The position numbers and the translations under genes were made by a program. A stretch of DNA of 64,000 bases, from positions 83,151 through 147,150 of the forward strand of contig NZ_LT699709.1 of the NCBI RefSeq assembly GCF_900155395.1, in the 5' to 3' direction. Below the pieces are notes generated by a model, which had not been told where the DNA came from, searched no databases, and saw only the letters and a list, made by a program, of their open reading frames with translations. This document shows, one piece after another, positions 9,086-19,111 of this stretch. The stretch is from Merdibacter massiliensis. GTDB taxonomy: Bacteria > Bacillota_I > Bacilli_A > Erysipelotrichales > Erysipelotrichaceae. Every line of letters starts with the position of its first letter. Position 1 is the stretch's first letter.

Positions 9086-11365
9086 TCATTGATCCATCTG
9101 TTCCTGCGTTCTTTGCAGGATCTTTTTTGTCTCTTCTTTCGATTCGATCGTAAAGCGAAGATAGAAAGAAGAGATTCCAAGTGCCTGATATTGTTTCATT
9201 TGCTCAATATGATCATCAGGACAAGTATGCAGGATACGCATATTGCAACATTCATCGTTATGGAAAGGAAAGATCCTTCCCTTTTCATCTTTAAGGTAAT
9301 AGGTATGTTTCCTGCATAAAGAACATCCTTGTTTGCGGCCATCTTTGCAATAGGTATTGATCAAACAAGTCCTAGAAGTCATCAAGTCACGATAGCCATA
9401 AATCATGAGCGCCAAATCCGGAAGGCATTTTCCTTCTTTTGCAAAAGAAGCACATAATTGTTGAATGCTTTCCATGTCATGTTCTAAAGATAAAACGATC
9501 GTCTGGACGCCTTGTGCACTGGCAAAGGCAGCTGCAGCTTTATTTGTAATGTTCAATGTTGCATCCACGATCTGCCGCCCCATGGACAATGCTCCATTCT
9601 CTCCGCCCATACAGGCTTCCTGCTTTCCTTTTACGATATTTCCTTCATGAAAAGCAATTGTTTCTCCTTTTTCATATAGAGCATTATACAATTGTCTGCT
9701 TGTTGTCAACACGTTGGCAATGCCCGCTTCTTTACATGCCTGATACTGTTCCAGCGACTGTACACAGGCAAACAGCTTTAAAGGATCGGTTGCAGGATGC
9801 CAACTACGTTCATAGTGAGCAAAACGGCGCTCTGGATGCCGGTGTTCCCTTTTCGACAACAGCTGTGCGACTGCTGTTCGGCGTACTTGCTTGATTTGTC
9901 CAACGCTCATAAAGCATTGCCCGCTGATCGTACACTGAAACGTATCCAGCTGAAATGGCGTATCTCCTAATTGTGCAAATGCTGTTTGAAAAGCTTCTTC
10001 TTTCATCGGGGCATTTTTGGCTTGCTGTACTGCTTGTTCACTTTGTACTTCTACATGGAATCCTTCTTCATCTGTTATTTGACAAGATAACGGTTTTCCT
10101 GCTTCCACCTGCACTTGCACCGTCACTTTCACATGACGCGCATCCGCATATGTTTGACGGATCCGATTTTGCAATTCTGCATTTGTCGTCTTTCTCACTT
10201 GTGCCCCTTTGCAAGCTTCGATCTTATGATCGATCTCAACAGTTTCTCCTGCGTGGGCAGCCGCAACCAGTTTTCCATTATGATATAAACGATTAACGAT
10301 GCATCCTTCATCTTCCGCTTTGCCTATGATGCGGATGCCGTCGCCTTGATGCAAATTCTCTGTTAACTGGATCTTGATCCGCTGTTTACTGACCGATACT
10401 ACTTTTCCCAGCAGGATTCCCTGATGATTCGGCCGAAACGGGTTCATCATCGCTGTTCCAGGTGCATGAAAAGCATATCCATCTGTAAAGCCGCGGCTGA
10501 ACAACTGCCGCAAATCATCTGTTTCTTGCTTGCTTATCGAGAAATGATGATGGGATGCCCATGCATCGATTGCCTTGCGATACATAGAGACGACCTGAGC
10601 CACATATTCCGGTTTTTTCATCCTTCCTTCAATCTTCAATGATCGAATACCGCTATCTAACAAACTTGGCAGTTCCTGCAGTGTAAACAGATCTTTTGGA
10701 CTTAACAAATAATTTCCTTTTGTTTCGATACGCCGATCTCCATTTTGTCCTTTCTCCCACAGCGAATAGCGCATTCGGCAAGGTTGTGCACATTCTCCGC
10801 GATTACCGGATCTACCCAAAAGCGTAGAGCTCATCAAACACTGTCCCGAATAACAAAGACAAAGAGCCCCATGTACAAAGGCTTCAATATCCACATCGTA
10901 TTTTGTCATCGCTGCAATTTCTTCTATCGTACTTTCACGGGGAACGACGACACGGGAAATACCCAGTTTTTTTGCTGTTTCCACGCCTTGTGCGTTGTGG
11001 ATATGCATTTGTGTAGAAGCATGCAATTCGAGATCCGGCATTTCTTGATGTATTCGATCACAGAGACCGATATCCTGGATCAGCAATGCATCCACATCAT
11101 GTGTATAAAGAAACCGGGCATATTGTACAGCTTCTTCCATCTCATCATCATAAATCAATGTATTCATCGTCACATAGACTTTCACGCCATAACGATGTGC
11201 ATATCGAATAGCTTCCTGTATCTGCTGACGGTCAAAATTTGAGGCAAACGCACGTGCACCGAACATTTCGCCGCCCAGATACACCGCATCGCAGCCGGCC
11301 TGTATGGCAGCTTGCAAAGAATCCATACCACCAGCAGGCGCTAATAATTCCACCTGTTTCATCAT
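9086..11365 (-). CDS. U32 family peptidase / rRNA-hydroxylation type protein
   Basis: A 759-residue protein. The first 300 residues are the U32 TIM-barrel domain (MKQVELLAPAGGMDSLQAAI at the start, then the U32 signature with cysteines CLCYSGQCLMSS and GECAQPCR near residues 168-194). The rest is the long C-terminal part found in RlhA/YdcP-like members (DUF3656), including Cys-rich segments near the end. Family members such as RlhA and TrhP hydroxylate RNA bases using an iron-sulfur centre and prephenate; others are collagenase-like. RNA modification is the more likely role here. A GGAGGGG lies just before two adjacent ATGs. The gene stands alone. Confidence 0.85.
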   Translation of the reverse strand: MMKQVELLAPAGGMDSLQAAIQAGCDAVYLGGEMFGARAFASNFDRQQIQEAIRYAHRYGVKVYVTMNTLIYDDEMEEAVQYARFLYTHDVDALLIQDIGLCDRIHQEMPDLELHASTQMHIHNAQGVETAKKLGISRVVVPRESTIEEIAAMTKYDVDIEAFVHGALCLCYSGQCLMSSTLLGRSGNRGECAQPCRMRYSLWEKGQNGDRRIETKGNYLLSPKDLFTLQELPSLLDSGIRSLKIEGRMKKPEYVAQVVSMYRKAIDAWASHHHFSISKQETDDLRQLFSRGFTDGYAFHAPGTAMMNPFRPNHQGILLGKVVSVSKQRIKIQLTENLHQGDGIRIIGKAEDEGCIVNRLYHNGKLVAAAHAGETVEIDHKIEACKGAQVRKTTNAELQNRIRQTYADARHVKVTVQVQVEAGKPLSCQITDEEGFHVEVQSEQAVQQAKNAPMKEEAFQTAFAQLGDTPFQLDTFQCTISGQCFMSVGQIKQVRRTAVAQLLSKREHRHPERRFAHYERSWHPATDPLKLFACVQSLEQYQACKEAGIANVLTTSRQLYNALYEKGETIAFHEGNIVKGKQEACMGGENGALSMGRQIVDATLNITNKAAAAFASAQGVQTIVLSLEHDMESIQQLCASFAKEGKCLPDLALMIYGYRDLMTSRTCLINTYCKDGRKQGCSLCRKHTYYLKDEKGRIFPFHNDECCNMRILHTCPDDHIEQMKQYQALGISSFYLRFTIESKEETKKILQRTQEQMDQ

Positions 11366-11424
11366 TTCCCCTCCATTCTTAAAGATGATATCATAAGAAG
11401 GTTTGATTCACAAATGAAACCTTC

Positions 11425-12522
11425 TTATGATATAGGTTCATAATAAAATTCCAAAGATCCCAATGCCTCTATAGCAGCATAGCCCAATGTATCGACATAG
11501 ATTCCATTTTGTGCAAGCAGCTGAAAAATACGGTTATCTTTTAATAATTCCGCTTTTAATCTTTCACTGCCGTATGCTTCTGTACGAAGCTCCAAAACAC
11601 CGTCTCCCTGTCGTTTCATTTCATCGATTGCTAGCTGCAGCACTTGTTCATCGTAGCTTTCCAGATAAAGATGACGGCTTTGAAAATAGCTTTGCGTCGG
11701 ATCTTTGGTTTGTGGGACAAGATCGGTAGGAGCATACATCATACTGGCTTCTTGCGTGGATAATTTAAAAAACTGATAACAGGTGTGAGGACCATAATCA
11801 ACGATATCTCCGCTTGTCACATCCACATAAAACCAATCATCCTGTAAAGAGATCAAATTCCACGCATGTCCTTCGCTGGTATCAAGACTGGTTTCACCTT
11901 CGTCGATCCATTCTCCGCTGATTGTTGTACAAGGAATACCTGCCTTCTGCATCAAATACTGATAGGCTTTCGCATACCCCGCACAAACGCTTTCTCCTTG
12001 TAAGAAGACGCTGTCCATCTGCTGATCATGTTCATTTTTCTGATATGCCGTATGTTCGATGAGATATCGGTATATGTAGGCAGCAACCTCCTCTTCATCT
12101 GCCTGCGATGAAATTTGATCAAGTATATCTGTACATTGTTCATCGATTGTTGCCAGTCGTTCCTTATATGTTTTTTCATCGTAATCATATGTAGGATAAA
12201 ATGCAACTGAGTGATCTGCATATAGTTCATAATGATATTGTGTATTGACATAGAACAGCTCTGGATGATCTTCTAATATACACCGAAAGGTCGTTAATAA
12301 TTGTTCTTCTGTTGCATCCGACAGCACGATTTTTGATTCAAAAGAACAAATTCCTGTATACATCGTTTCATAAAGCGATTTCATTTCTTCATCTAATTGT
12401 GCATAGTGAAAATTCCATTCTTTAGGAACAAATTCTGTTTTTTGTTCTGCTTGTTGTTCCTGCTGCTGTACAGGCATGCAGCCGCAAAGAAAAAGCAAAA
12501 GTAAGAAAACAAGCTTTTTCAT
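11425..12522 (-). CDS. Lipoprotein with transglutaminase-like domain
   Basis: A 365-residue lipoprotein. MKKLVFLLLLFLCGCMPV is a lipoprotein signal with the lipobox LCGC, so Cys15 would be lipidated. The catalytic triad of the transglutaminase-like fold is visible: Cys in GESVCAGYAKAY, His in EGHAWNLI and Asp in WFYVDVTSGD. Such bacterial surface proteins act as proteases or cross-linkers, or bind peptidoglycan, and substrates are rarely known. The ATG at 12522 is preceded by GAGAGGTG; a longer reading frame begins 75 bases earlier without a ribosome-binding site. The stretch just after the signal is rich in Gln and Glu, a usual linker. Confidence 0.87.
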   Translation of the reverse strand: MKKLVFLLLLFLCGCMPVQQQEQQAEQKTEFVPKEWNFHYAQLDEEMKSLYETMYTGICSFESKIVLSDATEEQLLTTFRCILEDHPELFYVNTQYHYELYADHSVAFYPTYDYDEKTYKERLATIDEQCTDILDQISSQADEEEVAAYIYRYLIEHTAYQKNEHDQQMDSVFLQGESVCAGYAKAYQYLMQKAGIPCTTISGEWIDEGETSLDTSEGHAWNLISLQDDWFYVDVTSGDIVDYGPHTCYQFFKLSTQEASMMYAPTDLVPQTKDPTQSYFQSRHLYLESYDEQVLQLAIDEMKRQGDGVLELRTEAYGSERLKAELLKDNRIFQLLAQNGIYVDTLGYAAIEALGSLEFYYEPIS

Positions 12523-12590
12523 CGGATCACCTCTCTTTATTATATTCGCCAAATGAACAAAAAAGATGCCAAAATATTCCATTACGTTAT

Positions 12591-12631
12591 AAAACACCTC
12601 TATAAACCAGATTCGTTTATAGAGGTGTTTT
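12591..12631. terminator. Strong bidirectional terminator
   Basis: A perfect 17-bp stem (12591-12607 with 12615-12631) with a seven-base loop, A-rich on one flank and T-rich on the other. It lies after the patatin gene and ahead of the lipoprotein gene, both on the minus strand, and would stop transcription in either direction. Confidence 0.9.
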
Positions 12632-12633
12632 TC

Positions 12634-13494
12634 CTACTGTGCAAGAAATGAATGCAAAGAGCGATAAGCAAATTCCATATCTTCTCTGCCATCTTGATAA
12701 AGTGCAGTCAGTTTTTCTACATCCTTTTCAATCCGTGAAACACTGACCGGTTTTTTTGGCTGGATCACAAATACTTTTCCTTCCTTTTCTAGCTGCTCGA
12801 TCTCATCTAATTTTTCGTTATAGCGAAGCGGTGCAGTCACCAAACGATCGATCATTCCCGGTGCATTTTTAAAATGATGACGATAAAATTTTTGCAAAGG
12901 TTCCGGAACGCTGCTTTTACGATAGCCTTTATGCCGTGTCAATACCAATACCAAGCGGTCTGCATGAAATGGCAGATCTTCAAACAAAGGAATCGCACAT
13001 GCCACGCCGCCGTCTACATAATATTGACCATCAATTTCTACTGGAGAACATAAGATGGGGATACTGCTGCTAGCACGGCATACATTTAAAAAATCATCCT
13101 GCTGCCGCTTTTCGATAAATTCGATCTTTCCTGTTGCACAGTTTGTGACGCCTGCCCAGAATTGAATATCTGAGCGTTGAAAGGCATCAAAATCAAACGG
13201 GATCAATTCATTAAAGATGTCTTGAAAAACAAAATCAAAGTTAAAAAAGCTTTTTTCTTTTGCCAGATGGGACATTCCCATATAACGGGAATCGCGTACA
13301 TAATTCAGATTAAGTTCGGCGGCTTTTCCAATTTGATTGGATACATAGTACAATCCATTTAAAGAGCCTGCAGAGATCCCGACCACATGATCGATCTTCA
13401 AATGATGCAACATCATCACATCCAGTACTCCGCTCGTATAAACGCCTCTTAAAGCTCCGCCTTCTAAAATTAATGCGGTTGTCTTTTCTGCCAT
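12634..13494 (-). CDS. Patatin-like phospholipase
   Basis: A 286-residue predicted acyl hydrolase of the patatin/YjjU type. The oxyanion motif is LEGGALRGVYTSGVLD near the N-terminus, the nucleophile serine is in GISAGS, and the catalytic aspartate is in YVDGGVACAIPL. The Ser-Asp dyad is therefore complete. It lacks a signal peptide and is probably cytoplasmic or membrane-associated. The ATG at 13494 follows AAGGGAG by five bases; an upstream ATG at 13500 is too close to that site. Substrate unknown; phospholipids are the family norm. Confidence 0.9.
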   Translation of the reverse strand: MAEKTTALILEGGALRGVYTSGVLDVMMLHHLKIDHVVGISAGSLNGLYYVSNQIGKAAELNLNYVRDSRYMGMSHLAKEKSFFNFDFVFQDIFNELIPFDFDAFQRSDIQFWAGVTNCATGKIEFIEKRQQDDFLNVCRASSSIPILCSPVEIDGQYYVDGGVACAIPLFEDLPFHADRLVLVLTRHKGYRKSSVPEPLQKFYRHHFKNAPGMIDRLVTAPLRYNEKLDEIEQLEKEGKVFVIQPKKPVSVSRIEKDVEKLTALYQDGREDMEFAYRSLHSFLAQ

Positions 13495-13563
13495 ATACAT
13501 GCTCCCTTCCAAATTTTCTTTCTTCTAATCATACGCAAGGAGCTGTTAAAATGCAAGAACGTT

Positions 13564-13809
13564 TTATACCGGTCTGCAGTTTCCTAAAAAATGAATGCAC
13601 TCTTTGGCATCCATGATCCGACGGCGTTCTTCTCCTTCAAATGCAAATAAAACATCTTGGGTCGGCGAACAACAATTCTGATCATATAAGATTTCTATCG
13701 TTCCTATGATGCCATGATAATACAGATCTTCCCCTGTATAACATAAACGCTGTTTTTCTAATTGTTTGCAAAGCACAATGGCCTGTTGTACATATTGTTC
13801 CTGATCCAC
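13564..13809 (-). CDS. Hypothetical protein, 81 residues
   Basis: A small soluble protein not recognised. It has four cysteines, two of them adjacent (QNCCSPTQD), and an acidic C-terminal half. It begins with GTG, nine bases after AGAGGTG. A TATAAT (13833-13828) on the minus strand lies about 20 bases upstream, so it probably has its own promoter and a very short leader. No neighbour suggests a function. Confidence 0.6.
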   Translation of the reverse strand: MDQEQYVQQAIVLCKQLEKQRLCYTGEDLYYHGIIGTIEILYDQNCCSPTQDVLFAFEGEERRRIMDAKECIHFLGNCRPV

Positions 13810-13922
13810 TGTATCACCTCTATGCAGATTATAGCATGCCTGTTTTTACCCTTCTATTTTTTTGCTTATTTTCAGATATGCACTTTTCTGCTATGCTGAA
13901 AGAAAAGAAATGGAGCATACAA

Positions 13923-14924
13923 ATGAAAAAAGGAAAACAGAATACAATTTGTGATATTGCAGGGATCCGTGTAGGGCATAAGACCTGCAGTCACGAAAAC
14001 ATCCAGACCGGTGTCAGCATCCTCATACCCAGGGAGGATATCTTTATGCACAAATGTCCCGCAGCCGTGCATGTGATCAATGGATATGGCAAAACAACAG
14101 GTTTGCTGCAAATCGAAGAACTTGGTACATTAGAAAGTCCGATTGCACTGACCAATACGCTCAGTGTAGGAATCGTGCAGCAAGCCTTGGTAAAATACAT
14201 GTTGAAACAAAATAAAGAAATCGGACTTTCTGCCGGGACGATCAATGTTGTTGTAGGCGAATGCAACGATAGTTACTTAAATGATATTCGTGCTTGTGCT
14301 GTATGCGAACAGGATGTCTATGATGCCATACAGAATGCATCTGCAGATTTTGCACTTGGCAGCGCAGGAGCCGGAAGAGGAATGAGCTGCTTTGAAATGA
14401 AAGGCGGTATCGGCTCTTCCTCACGTATTGTTTCCATTGGCAGACAAAACTATACGATTGGTGCATTGGTTTTGACAAACTTCGGCAGAAAGCAAGATTT
14501 TTCCTTCTCATCTTATGATTTTTCCACTTTTACGGATTCATCAGTCGAACAAGGATCGATCATCATCCTTTTGGCCACGGATATTCCTCTCTCTTCCAGA
14601 CAATTAAAAAGGCTTTGTAAACGCATGCCGATTGCGTTGGCAAAAACCGGTTCCTGGATGGGAAACGGCAGCGGGGATATCGTTATTGCTTTTTCTACCG
14701 GTGTGGATATACCGCATTTTGATGCTGCTCCTTTTCAAGAGCGAACGATCTTAAATGAGTCTTACATCGATCTCGTCTTTCGTGCCGGTATCGAAGCCTG
14801 TGAAGAAGCTATCTACTCCTCCTTGTTACAGGCACAGACAACCATAGGCAGAGATGGACATATTCGTTACAGTTTGCAGGATACATTGAAAAAAATGCAG
14901 AAAACAACTGATCAGAAAAGATAA
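13923..14924 (+). CDS. P1 family (DmpA/S58-type) aminopeptidase
   Basis: A 333-residue N-terminal-nucleophile hydrolase of the DmpA/BapA family, which cuts itself into two chains. NTICDIAGIRVGHKT is the usual start. GSAGAGRGMSCFEMKGG and NGSGDIVIAFSTG are family blocks. The likely self-cleavage site is Gly211-Ser212 in VEQGSIIILLATDIPL, which would leave Ser212 as the nucleophile. Members hydrolyse small peptides with D-amino acids or beta-amino acids. The ATG at 13923 has GGAG seven bases ahead; a longer frame from 13836 has no ribosome-binding site and a non-family extension. Confidence 0.88.
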   Translation: MKKGKQNTICDIAGIRVGHKTCSHENIQTGVSILIPREDIFMHKCPAAVHVINGYGKTTGLLQIEELGTLESPIALTNTLSVGIVQQALVKYMLKQNKEIGLSAGTINVVVGECNDSYLNDIRACAVCEQDVYDAIQNASADFALGSAGAGRGMSCFEMKGGIGSSSRIVSIGRQNYTIGALVLTNFGRKQDFSFSSYDFSTFTDSSVEQGSIIILLATDIPLSSRQLKRLCKRMPIALAKTGSWMGNGSGDIVIAFSTGVDIPHFDAAPFQERTILNESYIDLVFRAGIEACEEAIYSSLLQAQTTIGRDGHIRYSLQDTLKKMQKTTDQKR

Positions 14925-14993
14925 CCGGTATCTCTTGATTCTAAACTGAACACATGATACAGTTTTTTCATCGCGGATAAAGGGGGAGATGCA

Positions 14994-16370
14994 ATGAGCA
15001 AGTATATCAATTTGTTAGAGGGGCCGATCCTGCCATCCTTAGGAGCATTGGCAATCCCGATCATGGCTGCCAGTCTGATTCAAATGGCATATAATCTCAC
15101 AGATATGATCTGGATCGGACGCATTGGCGCAGATGCTGTTGCTGCTGTAGGAGCTGCCGGCATGTTCATGTGGTTTTCTAACGGATTAGCTACTTTGGCC
15201 AAAATGGGATCGCAAATTAAAGTGGCGCATGCATTAGGTGATCATGATACAGCAACAGCTAGTCAATATGCACACGGCGCAATGATCCTTGCCATTTTAT
15301 TTGCTTGTTGTTTTTCCTTGTTTTGTCTGTTCTTTTCTTCTGCAATGATCAGTTTCTTTCAACTGCATTCGCCGCAAGTGATCCAAGATGCGCATAATTA
15401 CCTGCTCATCACCTGTGGTCTGGTGATTTTTTCTTTTCTCAATCAGATCTTTACTGGTATCTTCACTGCCATGGGCAACAGCAGGACCACCTTTACGGCC
15501 ACTGCTATCGGTTTGGTACTCAATATTGTTTTAGATCCATTGTTTATCTTCGGATTTGGCCCCCTTCCCGCTCTAGGAGTGACCGGAGCTGCGATCGCCA
15601 CTATTCTTGCACAGGCAATTGTTACATTGCTATTCTTATACGCAGCTAAAAAAGACAGCGTATTATTTCCTTTCATCCATTTATTTTCAAAGCCGGAATC
15701 TGACGCAATCAAAGATATTCTGCGTTTAGGTTTACCGACTGCACTGCAAAGTATGTTATTTTCCTGTATTTCCATGGTCATTGCCCGCATGATCACTTCC
15801 TGGGGCGACGGGGCAATTGCAGTACAAAAAGTCGGATCTCAGATCGAATCGATCTCCTGGATGAGTGCAGAAGGATATGGCGCAGCTTTGAATTCCTTTA
15901 TTGCTCAAAACTATGGTGCCAATAATCCGAAACGAATTGAACAAGGGTTTTATGTTTCTTTAAAAGTAATGCTGCTATGGGGTGCATTTACTTCCTTATT
16001 ACTGTTGGTTTTCCCGGGAATGATCTTTCAGATCTTCATCAGTGAAAAAGACTTGCTGCCCCTTGGGATAGATTACCTCCGCATCTTGGGATTATCGCAG
16101 GCCTTTATGTGTCTGGAATATGTTGCGGCCAGTTCTTTCAATGGCCTAGGCCATACCCTGCCGCCTTCCATCGTCAGCATTACCCTGACTGCTTCCCGTA
16201 TTCCCCTTGCCTATGTCCTGTCAATGTTTCTTGGCCTCAATGGTGTATGGTGGGCATTAACAATCACCTCTTTTGCAAAAGGGACCAGTTTGCTTCTCTG
16301 GTATCTTCATAAGAAAAAAGAACCTAATTTCCTGCTTAAGAAAAAAGATCCTTCTCTTTTGGTAAAATAA
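14994..16370 (+). CDS. MATE family efflux transporter
   Basis: A 458-residue membrane protein with about 12 hydrophobic helices in two repeats. The start LLEGPILPSLGALAIPIMAASLIQ and the motif AYNLTDMIWIGRIGADAVAAV are typical of the bacterial MATE family, which expels drugs and other cations in exchange for sodium or protons. A GGGGGAG site precedes the ATG. It may be co-transcribed with the P1 peptidase 69 bases upstream. The substrate cannot be told from sequence. Confidence 0.92.
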   Translation: MSKYINLLEGPILPSLGALAIPIMAASLIQMAYNLTDMIWIGRIGADAVAAVGAAGMFMWFSNGLATLAKMGSQIKVAHALGDHDTATASQYAHGAMILAILFACCFSLFCLFFSSAMISFFQLHSPQVIQDAHNYLLITCGLVIFSFLNQIFTGIFTAMGNSRTTFTATAIGLVLNIVLDPLFIFGFGPLPALGVTGAAIATILAQAIVTLLFLYAAKKDSVLFPFIHLFSKPESDAIKDILRLGLPTALQSMLFSCISMVIARMITSWGDGAIAVQKVGSQIESISWMSAEGYGAALNSFIAQNYGANNPKRIEQGFYVSLKVMLLWGAFTSLLLLVFPGMIFQIFISEKDLLPLGIDYLRILGLSQAFMCLEYVAASSFNGLGHTLPPSIVSITLTASRIPLAYVLSMFLGLNGVWWALTITSFAKGTSLLLWYLHKKKEPNFLLKKKDPSLLVK

Positions 16371-16374
16371 GATA

Positions 16375-17022
16375 TTATTTGTGATTCATCTCATTTTCCT
16401 GATAATCTTTTTGAAACGTAAAAGCACCGCTTTCTGTCAGCGGATGCTGCAGTGAACGCATATAGAGTGCATATGGAACTGCTGCATAAGCGATAGGACA
16501 ACGTGCTAATTTTTCTAATTGATACAGATTTTTGATTGAAGCAGCTACTACTTTTGCATGATACTTTCTATGATCGATGATCTCCTGTAAAGCAGCAATC
16601 GCCTCCATGCCATCCCATCCCTGTTCTTCATTTCTTCCGATGAAGAAAAATAAATAGTCACAACCAGCCTGGATGGCAGCGATCCCCTGTGTTACTGTAA
16701 ATAACAAAGTCATTGCCGTCTGCACACCTTTTTCATGCAAATAGGAAGCCAAACGCAATCCATCTTTTGAAAAATTGATCTTGATGACAGTTTGCGGATA
16801 GATCTTTAATAACTGCTCAGCTTGTTCCAGCATCTCTTCATACGTTCCGATCACTTCTCCGCTTAAAAAAGCAGGTTTCTTCTGGCTCCATTCTCTTACA
16901 AAGTCTTGTACGCCGATGTGTTCCTTTCGATACATTGTCGTATTGGCTGTAATGCCCTTGATGCCATATTGCAGCACTTCCTGGATTTCTTGTTTATTTG
17001 CACTATCAATAAAATATTGCAT
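16375..17022 (-). CDS. Transaldolase / fructose-6-phosphate aldolase-like protein
   Basis: A 215-residue TIM-barrel protein of the small transaldolase (FSA/TalC) type. FIDSANKQEIQEVLQYGIKG matches the family start, and Lys81 in TVIKINFSKDGL is in the place of the Schiff-base lysine. Two usual blocks differ: GVTTNPS is replaced by GITANTT, and the AASxRN block reads AASIKN. It may therefore use a different sugar phosphate. The gene is convergent with the MATE gene, with only four bases between their ends. AAGGAGG precedes the ATG. Confidence 0.8.
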   Translation of the reverse strand: MQYFIDSANKQEIQEVLQYGIKGITANTTMYRKEHIGVQDFVREWSQKKPAFLSGEVIGTYEEMLEQAEQLLKIYPQTVIKINFSKDGLRLASYLHEKGVQTAMTLLFTVTQGIAAIQAGCDYLFFFIGRNEEQGWDGMEAIAALQEIIDHRKYHAKVVAASIKNLYQLEKLARCPIAYAAVPYALYMRSLQHPLTESGAFTFQKDYQENEMNHK

Positions 17023-17183
17023 AAATGAACCTCCTTTCTTTTAGTATAACAAAAGCATCCTTTTGCAAATGTCCGGCAACATCGATTTTTTTCCTTAACA
17101 TTGCGGTAGAAAATACGTACAGTCCGTACCTTTTTATCCACTTTCTATGTTTATAATGAATAATAGTAAAGGAGGATTCTCTT

Positions 17184-18305
17184 ATGTTTCAATATTATCA
17201 ACCTACACGCATACATTTTGGAGCAGGTTCTTTAGATCAATTACCAGAAATCTGCAAACGATACGGCAATCGCTGTTTTATGGTCACCACCCCGGATGAG
17301 CCATTGCAGCCTTTATATACGCGTATCAAAGAAAGTTTGACAAATGCAGGCATTTCAGTCATTCATTTTGATGAAGTAATGCCAAATCCCGATGCGCAGA
17401 TGGTAGAACGCGGTTTTGCCCGTTTGCAAAAAGACCCGTGTGATTTTGTTTTAGCGGTTGGCGGCGGCAGTTCCATCGATACAGCAAAATCGATTGCATT
17501 TTGCAATGGTCTAGAACAAATTGACTGGGACCATATCTTTTCTGCCTATGGTTCCCCTTTTGAGGTATATCCCTCTTACAGCAGACAGCACCTGCCGATC
17601 ATCAGTGTGCCTACAACTTCCGGCACCGGATCACAAGTCACACAGGCCGCTGTCATTACGCGCGGAAAAGAAAAAATTACATTCTATCATACAGATAACT
17701 TTTCAAAGGAATGCATCTTAGATCCCGAGCTGATGCTGACATTACCAAAGCGAATGAGCGCAGCTACCGGATTTGATGCTTTTACCCATGCATTTGAAGC
17801 CTATATCAATCCACGTGCATCCCATTACAGCAAAATGGATGCATTGGAAGCAATGCGTCTGGTCGTAGAAAATTTGCCAAAGGTGATGGAAGATCCAAAA
17901 GAGCTGCATTACCGTGAAGCAATGAGCTTAGCCGATACACTTGCCGGACGTGCTTTAGCAAATTCTGGCGCGGATGCACCACACCCGTTATCAGAGATCA
18001 TCGGCGGTATCGTACATATGACGCACGGAGAAGCTCTGGCAGTTGTATTTCCACCGTTTATCCAACACAATTTGGAGAAAAAGAAGGCGGTATTTACTGA
18101 AATAGCAAACGCTATCTTCCATAGTGAAGATCTGCTCCAGCCTTTTACATCTTTTATGGAAAGCATCTCTTTGAATAAGAAATTGAAAGACTTTGGTATT
18201 ACACCAGAACAATTTGCAGAAATCAAAGCAAGTCCGATCCTCGATCATTTACCTTTTGGCACCCGTGAAGAATTAGAAGCCATCTTACAGGATGCTTATG
18301 AATAA
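17184..18305 (+). CDS. Iron-containing alcohol dehydrogenase
   Basis: A 373-residue group III dehydrogenase. GGGSSIDTAKSIA binds NAD(P), and metal ligands are seen as Asp/His in ATGFDAFTHAFEAY, His in DAPHPLSEIIGG and His in MTHGEALAVVFPP. Such enzymes interconvert alcohols and aldehydes or ketones in fermentation. The N-terminus QYYQPTRIHFGAGSLDQLPE is typical of the butanol-dehydrogenase-like branch. AAAGGAGG precedes the ATG. It overlaps the HAD phosphatase gene by eight bases, so the two are translated together. Confidence 0.92.
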   Translation: MFQYYQPTRIHFGAGSLDQLPEICKRYGNRCFMVTTPDEPLQPLYTRIKESLTNAGISVIHFDEVMPNPDAQMVERGFARLQKDPCDFVLAVGGGSSIDTAKSIAFCNGLEQIDWDHIFSAYGSPFEVYPSYSRQHLPIISVPTTSGTGSQVTQAAVITRGKEKITFYHTDNFSKECILDPELMLTLPKRMSAATGFDAFTHAFEAYINPRASHYSKMDALEAMRLVVENLPKVMEDPKELHYREAMSLADTLAGRALANSGADAPHPLSEIIGGIVHMTHGEALAVVFPPFIQHNLEKKKAVFTEIANAIFHSEDLLQPFTSFMESISLNKKLKDFGITPEQFAEIKASPILDHLPFGTREELEAILQDAYE

Positions 18306-19110
18306 CATTCATCTTCTTGCAACAGACATCGATGGTACTTTGATGCAGGCGGATGGTTCGATCGCTGCTGCCAATATAGAAGCTATCCGGCGCTGTCTAA
18401 AAAAGGGCGTCTTCGTCTATTTAGTGACGGGACGCCCTTATAGCTTTGCGCGGATGATTGCCGACCGCATCCATCCGGATGTACAAGTAGTGGCTGCAAA
18501 TGGGGGTATTTATGAATGCAATGGTACCTGCATCGAACAGCCAATCGATCCTTCAGCGATAGCATTTCTTGTTACGCGGGCAGAGAACTGCGGTGTATCT
18601 CTATTTCTAAAAGGAAAGCATGATTATTATGCAAATGTTCCGTATGATCCTCGTTTTCTGTACGATGATCTGAATCCATTCTTTCGCAAAGACCTGCAGG
18701 TTCGCTCCTTTCCAGATCTTTCTGCTCAGCAGTTAATAGAACAAGCGCATGATATATTAAAAATATTGACCTTTCATGAAGACGGTGCTGTCATGCAGAA
18801 ATACCGCCGGCTCATCGAAAATGCCGATCTTGTCACAGTGACGGATTATCGTCCGATCAGCTTTGACATCACTGCCAAAGGTGTAGATAAAGGAAGCACC
18901 TTGCAAACCATCTGCCAAATGCTTCATCTCAGCAAAGATCAAGTGATTGCTTGCGGGGATGCCAATAATGATCAAGCGATGTTTGCCTGTGCTGGCTGGC
19001 GAGTCGCCATGAGCAATGCTTCTTCCGCTATACAAGAAATGTGTGACGCTGTCGTAGATAACCAAGATGGTGCAGGTGTTGCACGTGCGATCCAGCAATG
19101 TGGAATCTAA
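18298..19110 (+). CDS. Cof-type HAD-IIB sugar phosphatase
   Basis: About 270 residues with HAD motif I TDIDGTLM, motif II in YLVTGRPY, and motif III/IV in the VIACGDANNDQAMF region. Cof-type members dephosphorylate sugar phosphates and phosphorylated vitamins in the cytoplasm. The ATG at 18298 lies five bases after AGGA; an ATG at 18292 is also possible. It overlaps the alcohol dehydrogenase gene and ends at a strong terminator. Confidence 0.9.
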   Translation: MNNIHLLATDIDGTLMQADGSIAAANIEAIRRCLKKGVFVYLVTGRPYSFARMIADRIHPDVQVVAANGGIYECNGTCIEQPIDPSAIAFLVTRAENCGVSLFLKGKHDYYANVPYDPRFLYDDLNPFFRKDLQVRSFPDLSAQQLIEQAHDILKILTFHEDGAVMQKYRRLIENADLVTVTDYRPISFDITAKGVDKGSTLQTICQMLHLSKDQVIACGDANNDQAMFACAGWRVAMSNASSAIQEMCDAVVDNQDGAGVARAIQQCGI

Positions 19111-19111
19111 A

